Source: Streptomyces plumbidurans
Lineage (GTDB): Bacteria; Actinomycetota; Actinomycetes; Streptomycetales; Streptomycetaceae
Reading direction: 5' to 3'
Length of the DNA: 64,000 nucleotides
Assembly: GCF_019857225.1 (NCBI RefSeq)
Contig: NZ_JAFJSY010000014.1
Span: forward strand, 124,001-188,000
The translations under genes were made by a program, and so were the position numbers. This document shows, piece by piece, positions 26,042-34,957 of the stretch. The notes under the pieces are model-generated. The model was not told the origin of the DNA. It saw nothing but the letters and a program-made list of their open reading frames with translations, and did no database searches. Within the stretch, counting starts at the first letter, position 1. Every line of letters begins with the position of its first letter.

Positions 26042-26986
26042 ATGGGAAAGAGGTCGAAAGAGGACCGGCAAGATCACCCGCCGCCTTCGACGAAGGAGAA
26101 CACGATCCCAGGCCGACGCACCCTGCTCATCGCAGGCCCCGCCACCGTCGCCGCGCTCCTCGCGAGCGCGCCCGCCCACGCCACGTCCGCCCACGCCACC
26201 AGCGGCCCGCTGCGCGAGCTGGAGCGGCGCCACGACGCCCGGCTCGGCGTCTTCGCGCACAACCTCCGTACGCGAAGGACCGTCGCCCACCGTGCCGACG
26301 AGCGCTTCCCCATGTTGTCGACGTTCAAGACCCTCGCCGCCGCGGCCGTACTGCGCGACCTGGACCGGCACGGCGAGGTCCTCGCCCGTCGTATCCACTA
26401 CACGCGCGCGGACCTGGTGGACGGCGCCCCCATCACGGGCAAGGAGGAGAACCTGGCGCGCGGCATGACGGTCGCCGAACTCTGCGACGCCGCCATCCGC
26501 TACAGCGACAACTCGGCCGGCAACTTCCTGCTGCGCCTGCTCGGCGGCCCCACCGCCATCACCCGCTTCGCGCGCTCCCTCGGCGACCGCGTGACCCGCC
26601 TCGACCGCTGGGAGCCGGAGCTCAACTCGGCCGAACCCGGCCGCCGTTCGGACACCACGAGCCCCCGCGCGATCGGCGGCAGCTACGCGCGGCTGGTGCT
26701 CGGCAGCGCCCTGAACGCCCCGGACCGCGCCCGGCTCACGCACTGGCTGCTGACCAACACCACCGGCGACCACCGCATCCGCGCGGGCCTGCCCGCCAGT
26801 TGGACGGTCGGCGACAAGACAGGCTCCGGCTCCTACGGCAGCACGAACGACGTGGCCGTCGCCTGGACGGACGACGGTGACCCGGTCGTCGTCGCGGTCC
26901 TGTCCACCAGGCCGCAGCAGGACGCGGCCTGGGACGACGCGCTGCAGGCGGAGGCCGCGGCGATCGTGGCCGAAACGCTCCGCTGA
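26042..26986 (+). CDS. Class A beta-lactamase
   Basis: A 314-residue serine beta-lactamase with all class A motifs: S93-TF-K96 (SxxK), S155-D-N157, E191-x3-N195 and K259-T-G261. It hydrolyses beta-lactams outside the cell. A signal-like stretch RRTLLIAGPATVAALLASAPAHA comes after about 24 polar residues. The annotated ATG lacks a good ribosome site; AAGGAG at 26093-26098 instead points to an ATC at 26105, where ATG would be expected. It is convergent with the phosphatase. Confidence 0.9.
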   Translation: MGKRSKEDRQDHPPPSTKENTIPGRRTLLIAGPATVAALLASAPAHATSAHATSGPLRELERRHDARLGVFAHNLRTRRTVAHRADERFPMLSTFKTLAAAAVLRDLDRHGEVLARRIHYTRADLVDGAPITGKEENLARGMTVAELCDAAIRYSDNSAGNFLLRLLGGPTAITRFARSLGDRVTRLDRWEPELNSAEPGRRSDTTSPRAIGGSYARLVLGSALNAPDRARLTHWLLTNTTGDHRIRAGLPASWTVGDKTGSGSYGSTNDVAVAWTDDGDPVVVAVLSTRPQQDAAWDDALQAEAAAIVAETLR

Positions 26987-26993
26987 AAATCCC

Positions 26994-27425
26994 TCACCGG
27001 AACCGCCGCACATACCGCTTCTGCCAGGGCGTCTCCACCGCCCGCCGGTCGTAGTGGCGGCGTACGAAGTCCACCGCCTCCTCGGCGGGTACGCCGTCCA
27101 GGATCGCCAGGCAGGCCAGCGCGGTCCCGGTGCGGCCGCGCCCGCCACCACAGGCGATCTCCACCCGTTCCTCGGCGGCCCGCCGCCACGCCTCGATCAG
27201 CGCGGCACGGGCGTCCGCACGGTCGGCGGGCAGCCGAAAGTCCGGCCAGCGGACCCAGCGGAACTCCCAGGGGACGGGCGGGGGTTGCCTGCCCAGGAGA
27301 TAGAGCGCGTACGAGGGCGCGGACGCCGACGCGTCCAGGGGATGCCGCAGCCCGCGCCCCCGGACCAACCGGCCGGAGGGCAGCCGCAATACGCCGGGGT
27401 CCGCGGGGTTCCAGGGGTCCGTCAT
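26994..27425 (-). CDS. Protein-tyrosine phosphatase-like protein
   Basis: A 143-residue protein with the phosphatase signature C-x5-R-T at 92-99 (ACGGGRGRTGTAL), which would supply the Cys nucleophile and Arg. The general-acid loop probably involves WPDF at about 60-63. Many bacterial relatives act on phosphotyrosine, lipids or inositol phosphates. It overlaps the FadR regulator stop by 4 bp, so it is probably coexpressed with it. Confidence 0.8.
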   Translation of the reverse strand: MTDPWNPADPGVLRLPSGRLVRGRGLRHPLDASASAPSYALYLLGRQPPPVPWEFRWVRWPDFRLPADRADARAALIEAWRRAAEERVEIACGGGRGRTGTALACLAILDGVPAEEAVDFVRRHYDRRAVETPWQKRYVRRFR

Positions 27426-28150
27426 CGCGCCAGCGTACGGGCCTCGATGCCGTGGAAGTGGTGCGTCATCGCGCGTTCGGCCTGCTCGGCGTCGCCGGCT
27501 CGTAGTGCGGTGACGATGGCGCGGTGGCGGCCGACGGTCAGCTGTGGCTCGGGGTCGTCGGTCCAGCCGCGGGCGCCGGCCACCCTGCGGAAGACGGTCC
27601 AGAAGGCGCCGAGGAGCTGGGGGACGAGGGCGTTGCCGAGGGAGGCGTAGAGCAACTCGTGGAAGGCGCGGTCGAGTTCGGGGAAGGGGCGGCCCGCGTG
27701 GACGGCCGCCTCCATACCGGTGACGACCTCGTCCAGCGCGTCCAGTTCGGCCTCGGTGACCGTCCCGGCGATTCGCCGGATCAGCCCCTCCTCCAGCACC
27801 TCGCGCACCTGGAGAATCTCCGCGAGCGCGCCGGTGTCGTCGTCGTGCGAGGCGAGCGTGCGGAAGGTGAGCCCGTCGATCAGCGGGGTCAGCGAGGCCT
27901 GGCCGACGTAGGTGCCGTAGCCGTGTCTGATCTCGACGATGTCGAGGGCCTGAAGGGCCTTCAGCGCCTCGCGCACGGAGTTGCGGCTGACGCCGAGGTC
28001 CTCCATCAGCTCGGCCTCGGTGGGCAGCGGTGCGCCCGGCCGGAGCCTGCGGTCGAGGATCAGCTGGATGACCTCCCGTCGTATCCGGCTGTTCCCGGAC
28101 TCCGCGCTCCTGTAATTCCTGGGCTCCCTGTTCCTGGGGTCCGCGGCCAT
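27422..28150 (-). CDS. FadR-subfamily GntR regulator
   Basis: A 242-residue repressor. The winged helix is RREVIQLILDRRLRPGAPLPTEAEL-like, ending NSVREALKALQALDIVE, and the FCD ligand domain carries FHELLYASLGN and HRAIVTALRAGDAEQA with candidate metal-binding His residues. FCD regulators respond to sugar acids and other carboxylates; the E. coli sialic acid regulator NanR belongs here. It is divergent from the ABC importer at 28358. The start could lie further upstream. Confidence 0.87.
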   Translation of the reverse strand: MAADPRNREPRNYRSAESGNSRIRREVIQLILDRRLRPGAPLPTEAELMEDLGVSRNSVREALKALQALDIVEIRHGYGTYVGQASLTPLIDGLTFRTLASHDDDTGALAEILQVREVLEEGLIRRIAGTVTEAELDALDEVVTGMEAAVHAGRPFPELDRAFHELLYASLGNALVPQLLGAFWTVFRRVAGARGWTDDPEPQLTVGRHRAIVTALRAGDAEQAERAMTHHFHGIEARTLAR

Positions 28151-28357
28151 GCGCCGCATCGTACGCGCACCGGACGTCCCACGTCCCATGTCCGGCACTG
28201 ACGTGCGCCAACTCCCGCCATTTCGTTCTTTCATTGGCTCGACCTCTGGCAGCTGAGCCATTCGTGTGCGGCCTCTTGACCGCCCTTCGAGCCCCTCCTA
28301 TGGTCGCGGCTGACGCAGGACGTAGGACGTCGTATCTCCTCACTCGATGGAGGAACC

Positions 28358-29956
28358 GTGCATCGCCGGACCTTCCTGAAGTACACCGGCGCGATGGGTG
28401 CGGCCACCGCCGTCTCCGCGTCGCTGTCGGCCTGCTCCTCGGGGCCCCAGTCCACCAACGACACCGGCGGCGGGGGCGGCAAGGACCGCACCCTGACCGC
28501 GGTCATCGGCTACGGCAACGACGGGACGTGGGACCCGACCCAGACCGCGTCCGCCTTCTGCATGGCGGGCAACAACCACATCTACGAGGGCCTGCTCGAC
28601 ACCGACCCGATCTCCCGCAAGCCGTACGCCGCGCTCGCCACCGAGCTGCCGAAGGACCTCAACTCCACGTCCTGGAAGTTCACTTTGCGGGCGGGCGCCA
28701 AGTTCCACGACGGCAAACCCGTCACCGCCGACGACGTGGTGTTCGTCTTCGACCGCATCCTCGACCCGAAGACCCAGACCCTCGCCAAGGGCTTCTTCGC
28801 GAGCTGGCTGAAGGAGGTCCGCAAGATCGACGCGCAGAACGTCGAGCTGGTGCTCAAGTTCCCCTTCCCGGACGGGGCTTCGCGGCTCACCCTCGCGAAG
28901 ATCATGCCGAAGCACGTCTTCTCCAAGCCCGGCGCCTGGGAGGACGCGATCAAGGGCCTCGCGGTCGGCTCGGGGCCGTACCGGCAGAGCGCCCACCACC
29001 CCAAGTCGAACACGACCTTCGAGGCGTTCGCCGACTACAACGGCCCGCGCCCGCCCGCCTTCAAGAAGATGAACTGGCTGACGATCGTGGACGCCGCACC
29101 CCGCGTCGCCAAGATCTCCGGCTCCAGCGCGGGCGCGCAGATCGCCGACAACATCCCGTACGCCAACATCAAGCAACTGGAGAGCGGCGGCCTGACGGTG
29201 GCGGGCGGCGCCGGCATGAACAACCTGTTCCTGATGTTCAACACCAAGCACAAGCCCTTCGACGACGTACGGGTGCGGCAGGCCCTGCACTACGCCATCG
29301 ACTCCGAGAAGATGGTGCAGGTCGCGCTGAAGGGCCACGGCAAGCCCTCCTCCTCGTTCCTGAACGAGTCCAACCCCACCTACCGGCGGGCGAAGACGGT
29401 CTACGACTACGACCCCGAGAAGGCGAAGGCGCTGCTGAAGGCCGCCGGGGTCAGCGGCCTGAGGATCGAGATCCTGGCCGTGAACGTGAGCTGGATCGTC
29501 GACTGCCTGCCCACCATCAAGGCCTCCTGGGACGCGATCGGCGTGAAGACGACCCTCGCCCCGCAGGAGACCACGGCCGTCTTCACCAAGATGGACCAGA
29601 AGCAGGACTACCAGGTCGTCGCCGCCGCCTCGAACCCCAACCAGTTCGGCCTCGACGCCGACCTGATCATGCATTACAACTACGGGCCCACCAACCTGTG
29701 GATGCAGTACACGCGTTGGGCCGACAACTCGGTGGCCAGGCAGCTCTTCAAGGACATGGACCGGGCCACCCAGGAGCCCGACGCGGACAAGAAGAAGACG
29801 CTGATCCAGGACTACGTCGACACCGTCGCCGAGCAGGCCGTGCTCTATCCGGTCGTCCACAACGAGCTGATGACCGCCTGGGACCCGAAACAGCTCACCG
29901 GCATCAGGGCGCAGCCCTACCCCGGCATCAACGTCCTGCAGGCCAAGTGGGTCTAG
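28358..29956 (+). CDS. ABC importer substrate-binding lipoprotein (SBP_bac_5)
   Basis: A 532-residue cluster C binding protein. N-terminal HRRTFLKYTGAMGAA is a Tat-like motif leading to the lipobox LSAC, so it is probably a Tat-exported lipoprotein. Family features include LTAVIGYGNDGTWDP at the start, KPVTADDVVFVFDRILDP and VRQALHYAIDSEKM. The GTG start has GGAGGAAC 8 bases upstream. It would deliver a solute to the permeases encoded downstream; peptide, nickel, opine and sialic acid transporters share this type. Confidence 0.9.
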   Translation: MHRRTFLKYTGAMGAATAVSASLSACSSGPQSTNDTGGGGGKDRTLTAVIGYGNDGTWDPTQTASAFCMAGNNHIYEGLLDTDPISRKPYAALATELPKDLNSTSWKFTLRAGAKFHDGKPVTADDVVFVFDRILDPKTQTLAKGFFASWLKEVRKIDAQNVELVLKFPFPDGASRLTLAKIMPKHVFSKPGAWEDAIKGLAVGSGPYRQSAHHPKSNTTFEAFADYNGPRPPAFKKMNWLTIVDAAPRVAKISGSSAGAQIADNIPYANIKQLESGGLTVAGGAGMNNLFLMFNTKHKPFDDVRVRQALHYAIDSEKMVQVALKGHGKPSSSFLNESNPTYRRAKTVYDYDPEKAKALLKAAGVSGLRIEILAVNVSWIVDCLPTIKASWDAIGVKTTLAPQETTAVFTKMDQKQDYQVVAAASNPNQFGLDADLIMHYNYGPTNLWMQYTRWADNSVARQLFKDMDRATQEPDADKKKTLIQDYVDTVAEQAVLYPVVHNELMTAWDPKQLTGIRAQPYPGINVLQAKWV

Positions 29957-29981
29957 GGACAGCCAAGTGGGTCCAGAGACA
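29942..29981. repeat. 20-bp tandem duplication at the SBP stop codon
   Basis: GCCAAGTGGGTCTAGGGACA (29942-29961) is followed directly by GCCAAGTGGGTCCAGAGACA. The first unit encodes the last residues (AKWV) and the TAG stop of the SBP; the second has CAG in place of TAG. A recent slippage-type duplication. Confidence 0.85.
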
Positions 29982-29995
29982 AGGGAGTCCGCTTC

Positions 29996-30958
29996 GTGAT
30001 CGCCGTCGTCAGGATCCTGCTCCGCCGTATCGCCCTGCTCGTTCCGCTGTTGCTCGGCATCGTGCTGTTCGTGTTCCTGGTGATGCGCTTCTCGGACGTC
30101 GACCCGGCGTCCGCGTTCTTCCAGGGCGCGAACCCCACCCCGCAGCAACTGCACGACTTCCGCGAGCAGAACGGCCTGCTGGATCCGCTGCCCGTGCGCT
30201 ACGTCCACTTCGTCGGCGACCTGATCCACGGCGACATGGGCACCAGCGCGCTGACCCGCGCCCCCGTGCTCGACCAGGTCACCACCGCGCTGCCGCTGAC
30301 CCTTCAGCTCACCTTCCTGGGCCTGGCCATCGCGGTGGTGCTGGCGCTGCTCGGCGGGGTGACGGCGGCGATCTACCGAGACCGGCTGCCCGACCAGGTC
30401 ATCCGGGTCGTCTCGCTGACCGGTGTGGCCGCCCCGGGCTTCTGGCTGGCGCTGCTGATGATCCAGTACCTGGCGGTCGACCTGGGCTGGTTCCCGACCG
30501 GCGGCTACATCAACCCGGGCGACTCCCTCACCGGCTGGCTGAAGACGATGACCCTGCCCGCCCTCGCGCTCTCGCTGCCCGTCGCGGCCCAACTGACGCG
30601 CATCGTACGGACGTCGGTGGTGGAGGAGCTGGACAAGGACTACGTCCGCACGGCGATCGGCAGCGGGCTGCCGCCGCACGTGGTCGTGGGCCGCAACGTC
30701 CTGCGCAACGCCCTGATCAACCCGCTGACCGTGCTGGGCCTGCGCGTCGGGTATCTGCTCGGCGGCGCGGTCGTCATCGAGACGATCTTCTCGCTGCCCG
30801 GCATGGGCAAGCTGATGATCGACGCCGTGAAGAACGGCGACCCGGCCGTGGTTCAGGGAGTCGTGCTGACCACGGCGACCGGATTCGTCGTGGTCAACCT
30901 GGTCATCGACGTCCTGTACCTGCTGGTCAATCCGAAACTGAGGGATGCGGCCGCATGA
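29996..30958 (+). CDS. ABC importer permease, DppB-like
   Basis: A 320-residue permease with six helices. The BPD_transp_1 domain ends in the EAA-like loop DYVRTAIGSGLPPHVVVGRNVLRNAL that docks on the ATPases. GTG start behind AAGGGAG. The stop overlaps the downstream fusion gene (ATGA). It forms half of the membrane channel of the importer. Confidence 0.9.
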   Translation: MIAVVRILLRRIALLVPLLLGIVLFVFLVMRFSDVDPASAFFQGANPTPQQLHDFREQNGLLDPLPVRYVHFVGDLIHGDMGTSALTRAPVLDQVTTALPLTLQLTFLGLAIAVVLALLGGVTAAIYRDRLPDQVIRVVSLTGVAAPGFWLALLMIQYLAVDLGWFPTGGYINPGDSLTGWLKTMTLPALALSLPVAAQLTRIVRTSVVEELDKDYVRTAIGSGLPPHVVVGRNVLRNALINPLTVLGLRVGYLLGGAVVIETIFSLPGMGKLMIDAVKNGDPAVVQGVVLTTATGFVVVNLVIDVLYLLVNPKLRDAAA

Positions 30959-33000
30959 TCACGCAGTTCACCCGCAAGAGCCTCACCGAGGCGCTGTCCC
31001 GGCCCGGCATCCGACTGCGCGGCCTGCGCAGGCTGCCGCCGCTGTCGAAGGTCGCCGTCTGCTTCCTGGCCCTCGTGGTCCTGGTGGCCCTGTTCGCGCC
31101 CCTGCTCGCGCCGCACGACCCGCTCGACCAGCAGCCGCCCGTCGGCGGCAGCGGGCACCCCTCGGCCGGTCACTGGATGGGCCAGGACAGCCTGGGCCGG
31201 GACATCCTCAGCCGGCTGATGTACGGCGCCCGCTGGTCGCTCGCCATCGGCCTCGGCGCGACAGCGCTCGCGCTGGTCGTGGGAGCGCTGATCGGGGCCG
31301 TCGCCGCGACCTCCCGCAAGGCGCTCGACGAGACGCTGATGCGCTGCCTGGACGTGGTGATGGCGTTCCCCGGCATCGCGCTCGCGGCCGTCCTGGTCGC
31401 CGTGTTCGGCGGCGGGATCACCGTACTGATCTGCGCGATCGCCTTCCTGTTCATGCCGCCCATGGCGCGGGTGGTGCGGGCGAACATCCTCGACCAGTAC
31501 GGCGAGGACTACGTGACGGCGGAACGGGTCATCGGCGCGCGCACCCCGCACATCGTGCTGCGCCACGTCGCCATCAACTGCGCCGCTCCGATCCTGGTGT
31601 TCTGCACGGTGCAGGTCGCCGAGGCCATCGTCTTCGAGGCGTCGCTGTCCTTCATCGGCGCGGGGGTGCGTCCTCCGGACCCTTCGTGGGGGAGTGTCAT
31701 CGCCGACGGGAAGGACATGGTGCTGACGGGGGGTTGGTGGGCGACGGTCTTTCCGGGGCTGCTGATTCTGGTGACCGTGTTGTCGCTGAACATTCTGTCG
31801 GAGGGGGTGTCTGATGCCTGGGCGGCTCCTTCGGCGCGAGACGTGTCCACTCGGGACGAGGCCGACCGGTTGGAGGCGCCGGAGCCTGGGAGCGGGGAGG
31901 TTCTTCAGCTGCCGGACCTTGCGGCGGCTGCGCAGCGGTTGCGGGATCGGCGCGCCCAAGAGGGTGGGGCACAGCGTCGTCGGGCGGGTGCTGCTTCGTC
32001 CGGGCTGAGCGCGCAGTTCCCCGCGCCCCTGAGCGGCGGTGCAGTCCTCGCTGTTGAGAATCTTGCCGTCGGTTTTGAGGGGCGGCATGAGGGCGTTGAC
32101 ATTGTCGACGGGATTTCCTTCGAGGTGGGGGGCGGTGAAGTCCTCGGGCTGGTCGGAGAGTCGGGGTGTGGGAAGTCGTTGACCGCGCTGTCGGTCATGG
32201 GGTTGGAGCCGAAGGGGGCTCGGGTTCGGGGGCAGGTGCGGTTCGGCCAGCGGGAGTTGCTGACCGAGCCGATGCGGGTGCGGCGGCGGCTGCTCGGGCA
32301 CGAGATGGCGATGATCTACCAGGACGCGCTGTCCTCCCTGAACCCGGCGATGACCATTCGCGCGCAGCTGAAGCAGGTCGTACGACGGGGTGGCCGGCGC
32401 AGCCCCCGCGAACTGCTCACCATGGTCGGCCTCGACCCCGAGCGCACCCTGCGCAGTTATCCGCACGAGTTGTCCGGGGGCCAGCGTCAGCGTGTGCTGA
32501 TCGCCATGGCGCTGTCCCGCGACCCGAAGCTGATCATCGCCGACGAGCCGACGACGGCCCTGGATGTGACGGTGCAGGCACAGGTGATCGAGCTACTGCT
32601 GCGCCTGCGCGAGGAGTTGGGCTTCGCCCTGATCCTGGTCTCGCACGACCTGGCGCTGGTCGCGGACGTCACGGACCGGGTGGTGGTGATGTACGGCGGG
32701 CAGATCGTGGAGACGGGCGTGACCGCCGACCTGGTGGAGGCGCCGGCCCACCACTACACCCGCGGACTGCTCGGCAGTGTGCTGTCGCTGGAGTCGGCGG
32801 CCGAGCGGATGACGCAGATCAAGGGCGTCGTGCCCTCCCCCGCGGACTTCCCGGCGGGCTGCCGCTTCGCCGACCGCTGCCCGCTGGCGAGCGACATCTG
32901 CCGTACGACCCCGCCCGACCTGCTGGGCACGCCGACGCACACGGCGGCCTGCCACCACCCCGCGGTCGAGCTCATGACGTCGCCGGAGGCCGTGAAGTGA
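30955..33000 (+). CDS. ABC importer permease-ATPase fusion (DppC-DppD-like)
   Basis: A 681-residue protein joining a DppC-type permease (residues 1 to about 290, EAA-type loop in DYVTAERVIGARTPH) to a DppD-type ATPase (about 362-681; Walker A GESGCGKS at 401-408, signature LSGGQRQR, Walker B LIIADEP, C-terminal Cys cluster CRFADRCPLASDIC). The 70-residue linker is polar, and residues 351-360 (LSAQFPAPLS) are encoded by repeat copy 3. Permease-ATPase fusions of this family are known in actinobacteria. The DNA from about 31670 to 32275 is poor in C. Confidence 0.9.
   Translation: MITQFTRKSLTEALSRPGIRLRGLRRLPPLSKVAVCFLALVVLVALFAPLLAPHDPLDQQPPVGGSGHPSAGHWMGQDSLGRDILSRLMYGARWSLAIGLGATALALVVGALIGAVAATSRKALDETLMRCLDVVMAFPGIALAAVLVAVFGGGITVLICAIAFLFMPPMARVVRANILDQYGEDYVTAERVIGARTPHIVLRHVAINCAAPILVFCTVQVAEAIVFEASLSFIGAGVRPPDPSWGSVIADGKDMVLTGGWWATVFPGLLILVTVLSLNILSEGVSDAWAAPSARDVSTRDEADRLEAPEPGSGEVLQLPDLAAAAQRLRDRRAQEGGAQRRRAGAASSGLSAQFPAPLSGGAVLAVENLAVGFEGRHEGVDIVDGISFEVGGGEVLGLVGESGCGKSLTALSVMGLEPKGARVRGQVRFGQRELLTEPMRVRRRLLGHEMAMIYQDALSSLNPAMTIRAQLKQVVRRGGRRSPRELLTMVGLDPERTLRSYPHELSGGQRQRVLIAMALSRDPKLIIADEPTTALDVTVQAQVIELLLRLREELGFALILVSHDLALVADVTDRVVVMYGGQIVETGVTADLVEAPAHHYTRGLLGSVLSLESAAERMTQIKGVVPSPADFPAGCRFADRCPLASDICRTTPPDLLGTPTHTAACHHPAVELMTSPEAVK
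32002..32030 (+). repeat. Interspersed repeat, copy 3, inside coding DNA
   Basis: The 20-mer GCGCAGTTCCCCGCGCCCCT at 32011-32030 is identical to copies 1 and 2 and is followed by GTGCAG, as there. It is read in frame as part of the linker between the permease and ATPase domains. Confidence 0.85.
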
Positions 33001-34016
33001 ACGCGATCGTGGAGCTGTCCGACGCGCACGTCGTGCACAAGGCGCGCAGCGGCGGCCTGTTCACCCGGGACCGGGTGTACGCCCTGACCGGCGCCGACCT
33101 CTCCGTCGCGCCCGGCGAGACGGTCGGCGTGGTGGGCGAGTCCGGGTGCGGCAAGTCGACGCTGGCGAAGGTGCTGGTGGGCGTGGTGCGGCCGACGCAC
33201 GGCACGGTGTCCTTCCAGGGCCGCGACCTGTGGTCGATGCCGGCCGCCGAGCGCCGGTCCGCCGTCGGCGGCAGCACCGGCATGATCTTCCAGGACCCGT
33301 CGACGGCCCTGAACCGCCGACTGCCGATACGGCAGATCCTGCGCGACCCGCTGGATGTGCACGACCGGGGCACCAAGCAGCAACGTGAGGACCGCGTACG
33401 GGAGTTGATGTCCCTGGTGGGCCTGCCCCGGGCGCTCGCGGACGCCCTGCCCGGCCAGTTGTCGGGCGGTCAGCGCCAGCGCGTGGCGATCGCCCGGGCG
33501 CTGGCGCTCGACCCGGCTCTGGTGGTGGCCGACGAACCCACCAGCGCGCTCGACGTGTCGGTGCGCGCCCAGATCCTCAACCTGCTGCTGGACCTCAAGG
33601 AACGCCTGGGCCTCGCGCTCGTCTTCGTCTCGCACGACATCCAGACCGTCCGGCGGATGAGCGACCGCGTGATCACCATGTACCTCGGCCGGATCGTCGA
33701 GGAGGCCCCCGCCGCCGAGGTCACCGAGCACGCCCGGCACCCGTACACCCGCGCCCTGTTCTCGGCGACCCCCGGCCTGCTCGACCCCATCGACCCGATC
33801 CCGCTGACCGGCCCGGTGCCGTCGGCGACGCGCCCGCCCAGCGGCTGCCCGTTCCGCACCCGCTGCTGGAAGGCGGACGAGCGGTGCGCGGCCGACATGC
33901 CGGACTTCTCGGCCGCGTCGAGCGCGGACCACCGCTTCCGCTGCCACCATCCCGTGCAGGAGGACGAGTCGACCCGCGACCTCGTGCACCAGAGCCGCCC
34001 CACGGAGCCCTCATGA
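32997..34016 (+). CDS. ABC importer ATP-binding protein, DppF/OppF-like
   Basis: A 339-residue ATPase. Walker A is GESGCGKST, the signature is LSGGQRQR and Walker B is LVVADEPTSALD; the C-terminal oligopeptide-type extension has CPFRTRCWKADERC. GTG start overlaps the fusion stop by 4 bp, and its own stop overlaps the aldolase start (ATGA). Second nucleotide-binding subunit of the importer. Confidence 0.92.
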   Translation: MNAIVELSDAHVVHKARSGGLFTRDRVYALTGADLSVAPGETVGVVGESGCGKSTLAKVLVGVVRPTHGTVSFQGRDLWSMPAAERRSAVGGSTGMIFQDPSTALNRRLPIRQILRDPLDVHDRGTKQQREDRVRELMSLVGLPRALADALPGQLSGGQRQRVAIARALALDPALVVADEPTSALDVSVRAQILNLLLDLKERLGLALVFVSHDIQTVRRMSDRVITMYLGRIVEEAPAAEVTEHARHPYTRALFSATPGLLDPIDPIPLTGPVPSATRPPSGCPFRTRCWKADERCAADMPDFSAASSADHRFRCHHPVQEDESTRDLVHQSRPTEPS

Positions 34017-34939
34017 CCTTTCCCGCCCCGCTGACCGGTGTCGTCCCGCCCGTCTGCACCCCTTTGACACCGGACCGCGAGGTGGACGTCCCCTCCCTGC
34101 TCAGGCTGGTCGACCATCTGCTCGCGGGCGGGGTGCACGCGCTGTTCGTGCTGGGCTCCTCGTCCGAGGCGGCGTATCTGCGCGACGCGCAGCGGCGGCT
34201 CGTGGTGGAGGCGGTGACCGCCCATGTGGGCGGCCAGGTGCCGGTCCTGGCCGGGGCGATCGACATGGCGACGCCGCGGGTCCTGGACCATGTGGCGGCG
34301 GTGACGGCGGCGGGCGCGGACGCGGTGGTGGTCACGGCGCCCTTCTACGCCCGCACCCACCCCGCCGAGATCGCCCGCCACTTCCGGCTGGTCGCGGCCG
34401 CCTCGCCGGTGCCGGTGATCGCGTACGACATCCCGGTCGCCGTGCACACCAAGCTCCCGGCGGACGTCGTCCTGGATCTGGCGGCCGACGGTGTGCTGGC
34501 CGGTCTGAAGGACTCCAGCGGCGACCTGGCCGCCTTCCGCGCGGTCGTCACCGGGGCGCGCGGGCTCTCCGGCTTCAGCGTCCTGACCGGCTCGGAGCTG
34601 CTCGTCGACGCGGCGCTCGCGCTGGGCGCCGACGGCTCGGTGCCCGGCCTCGCCAACGTCGACCCGCACGGCTACGTCCGCCTCGACCGGCTCTGCCGCG
34701 CCGGCGACCGGGAGCGGGCCCGCGACGAACAGGACCGGCTGTGCGCCCTGTTCGGCCTGGTGGGCGTCGGCGACCCGGCCCGCATGGGCGGCGGCTCCTC
34801 GGCCCTCGGCGCCTTCAAGGCGGCCCTGCACCTGCGCGGCGTCATCGACTGCCCGGCGACGGCGGAACCCCAGGTGCCGCTGTCGCCGGAGGAGGTGGAG
34901 CAGGTCGGCAAGTTCCTCGCGGGGGCGGGGCTGCTCTAG
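34013..34939 (+). CDS. N-acetylneuraminate lyase/DHDPS-family aldolase
   Basis: A 308-residue (beta/alpha)8 class I aldolase. Lys166 in GLKDSSGD forms the Schiff base and Tyr138 is in AYDIP; the GSSSEAAYL loop replaces the GTTGE of DapA. The Arg that follows YNxPSR in true dihydrodipicolinate synthase is absent (YDIPVAV), so this is not DapA. Cotranscription with an importer, and a sialidase encoded next door, favour N-acetylneuraminate or a related keto-acid as substrate. Coupled to dppF by ATGA. Confidence 0.82.
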   Translation: MTFPAPLTGVVPPVCTPLTPDREVDVPSLLRLVDHLLAGGVHALFVLGSSSEAAYLRDAQRRLVVEAVTAHVGGQVPVLAGAIDMATPRVLDHVAAVTAAGADAVVVTAPFYARTHPAEIARHFRLVAAASPVPVIAYDIPVAVHTKLPADVVLDLAADGVLAGLKDSSGDLAAFRAVVTGARGLSGFSVLTGSELLVDAALALGADGSVPGLANVDPHGYVRLDRLCRAGDRERARDEQDRLCALFGLVGVGDPARMGGGSSALGAFKAALHLRGVIDCPATAEPQVPLSPEEVEQVGKFLAGAGLL

Positions 34940-34957
34940 GGAGCGCCCAAAGATCGC

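Noticed and set aside
28340..30679. A 779-codon open frame on the minus strand opposite the SBP and permease
   Set aside because: Long antisense frames are expected in GC-rich codon-biased DNA. It has no recognisable domain, while the plus-strand genes have clear motifs and ribosome sites.
34013..34939. A second dihydrodipicolinate synthase (dapA)
   Set aside because: The Arg after the YNxP motif and the GTTGE loop are missing, and the gene is coupled to an importer rather than to lysine genes.
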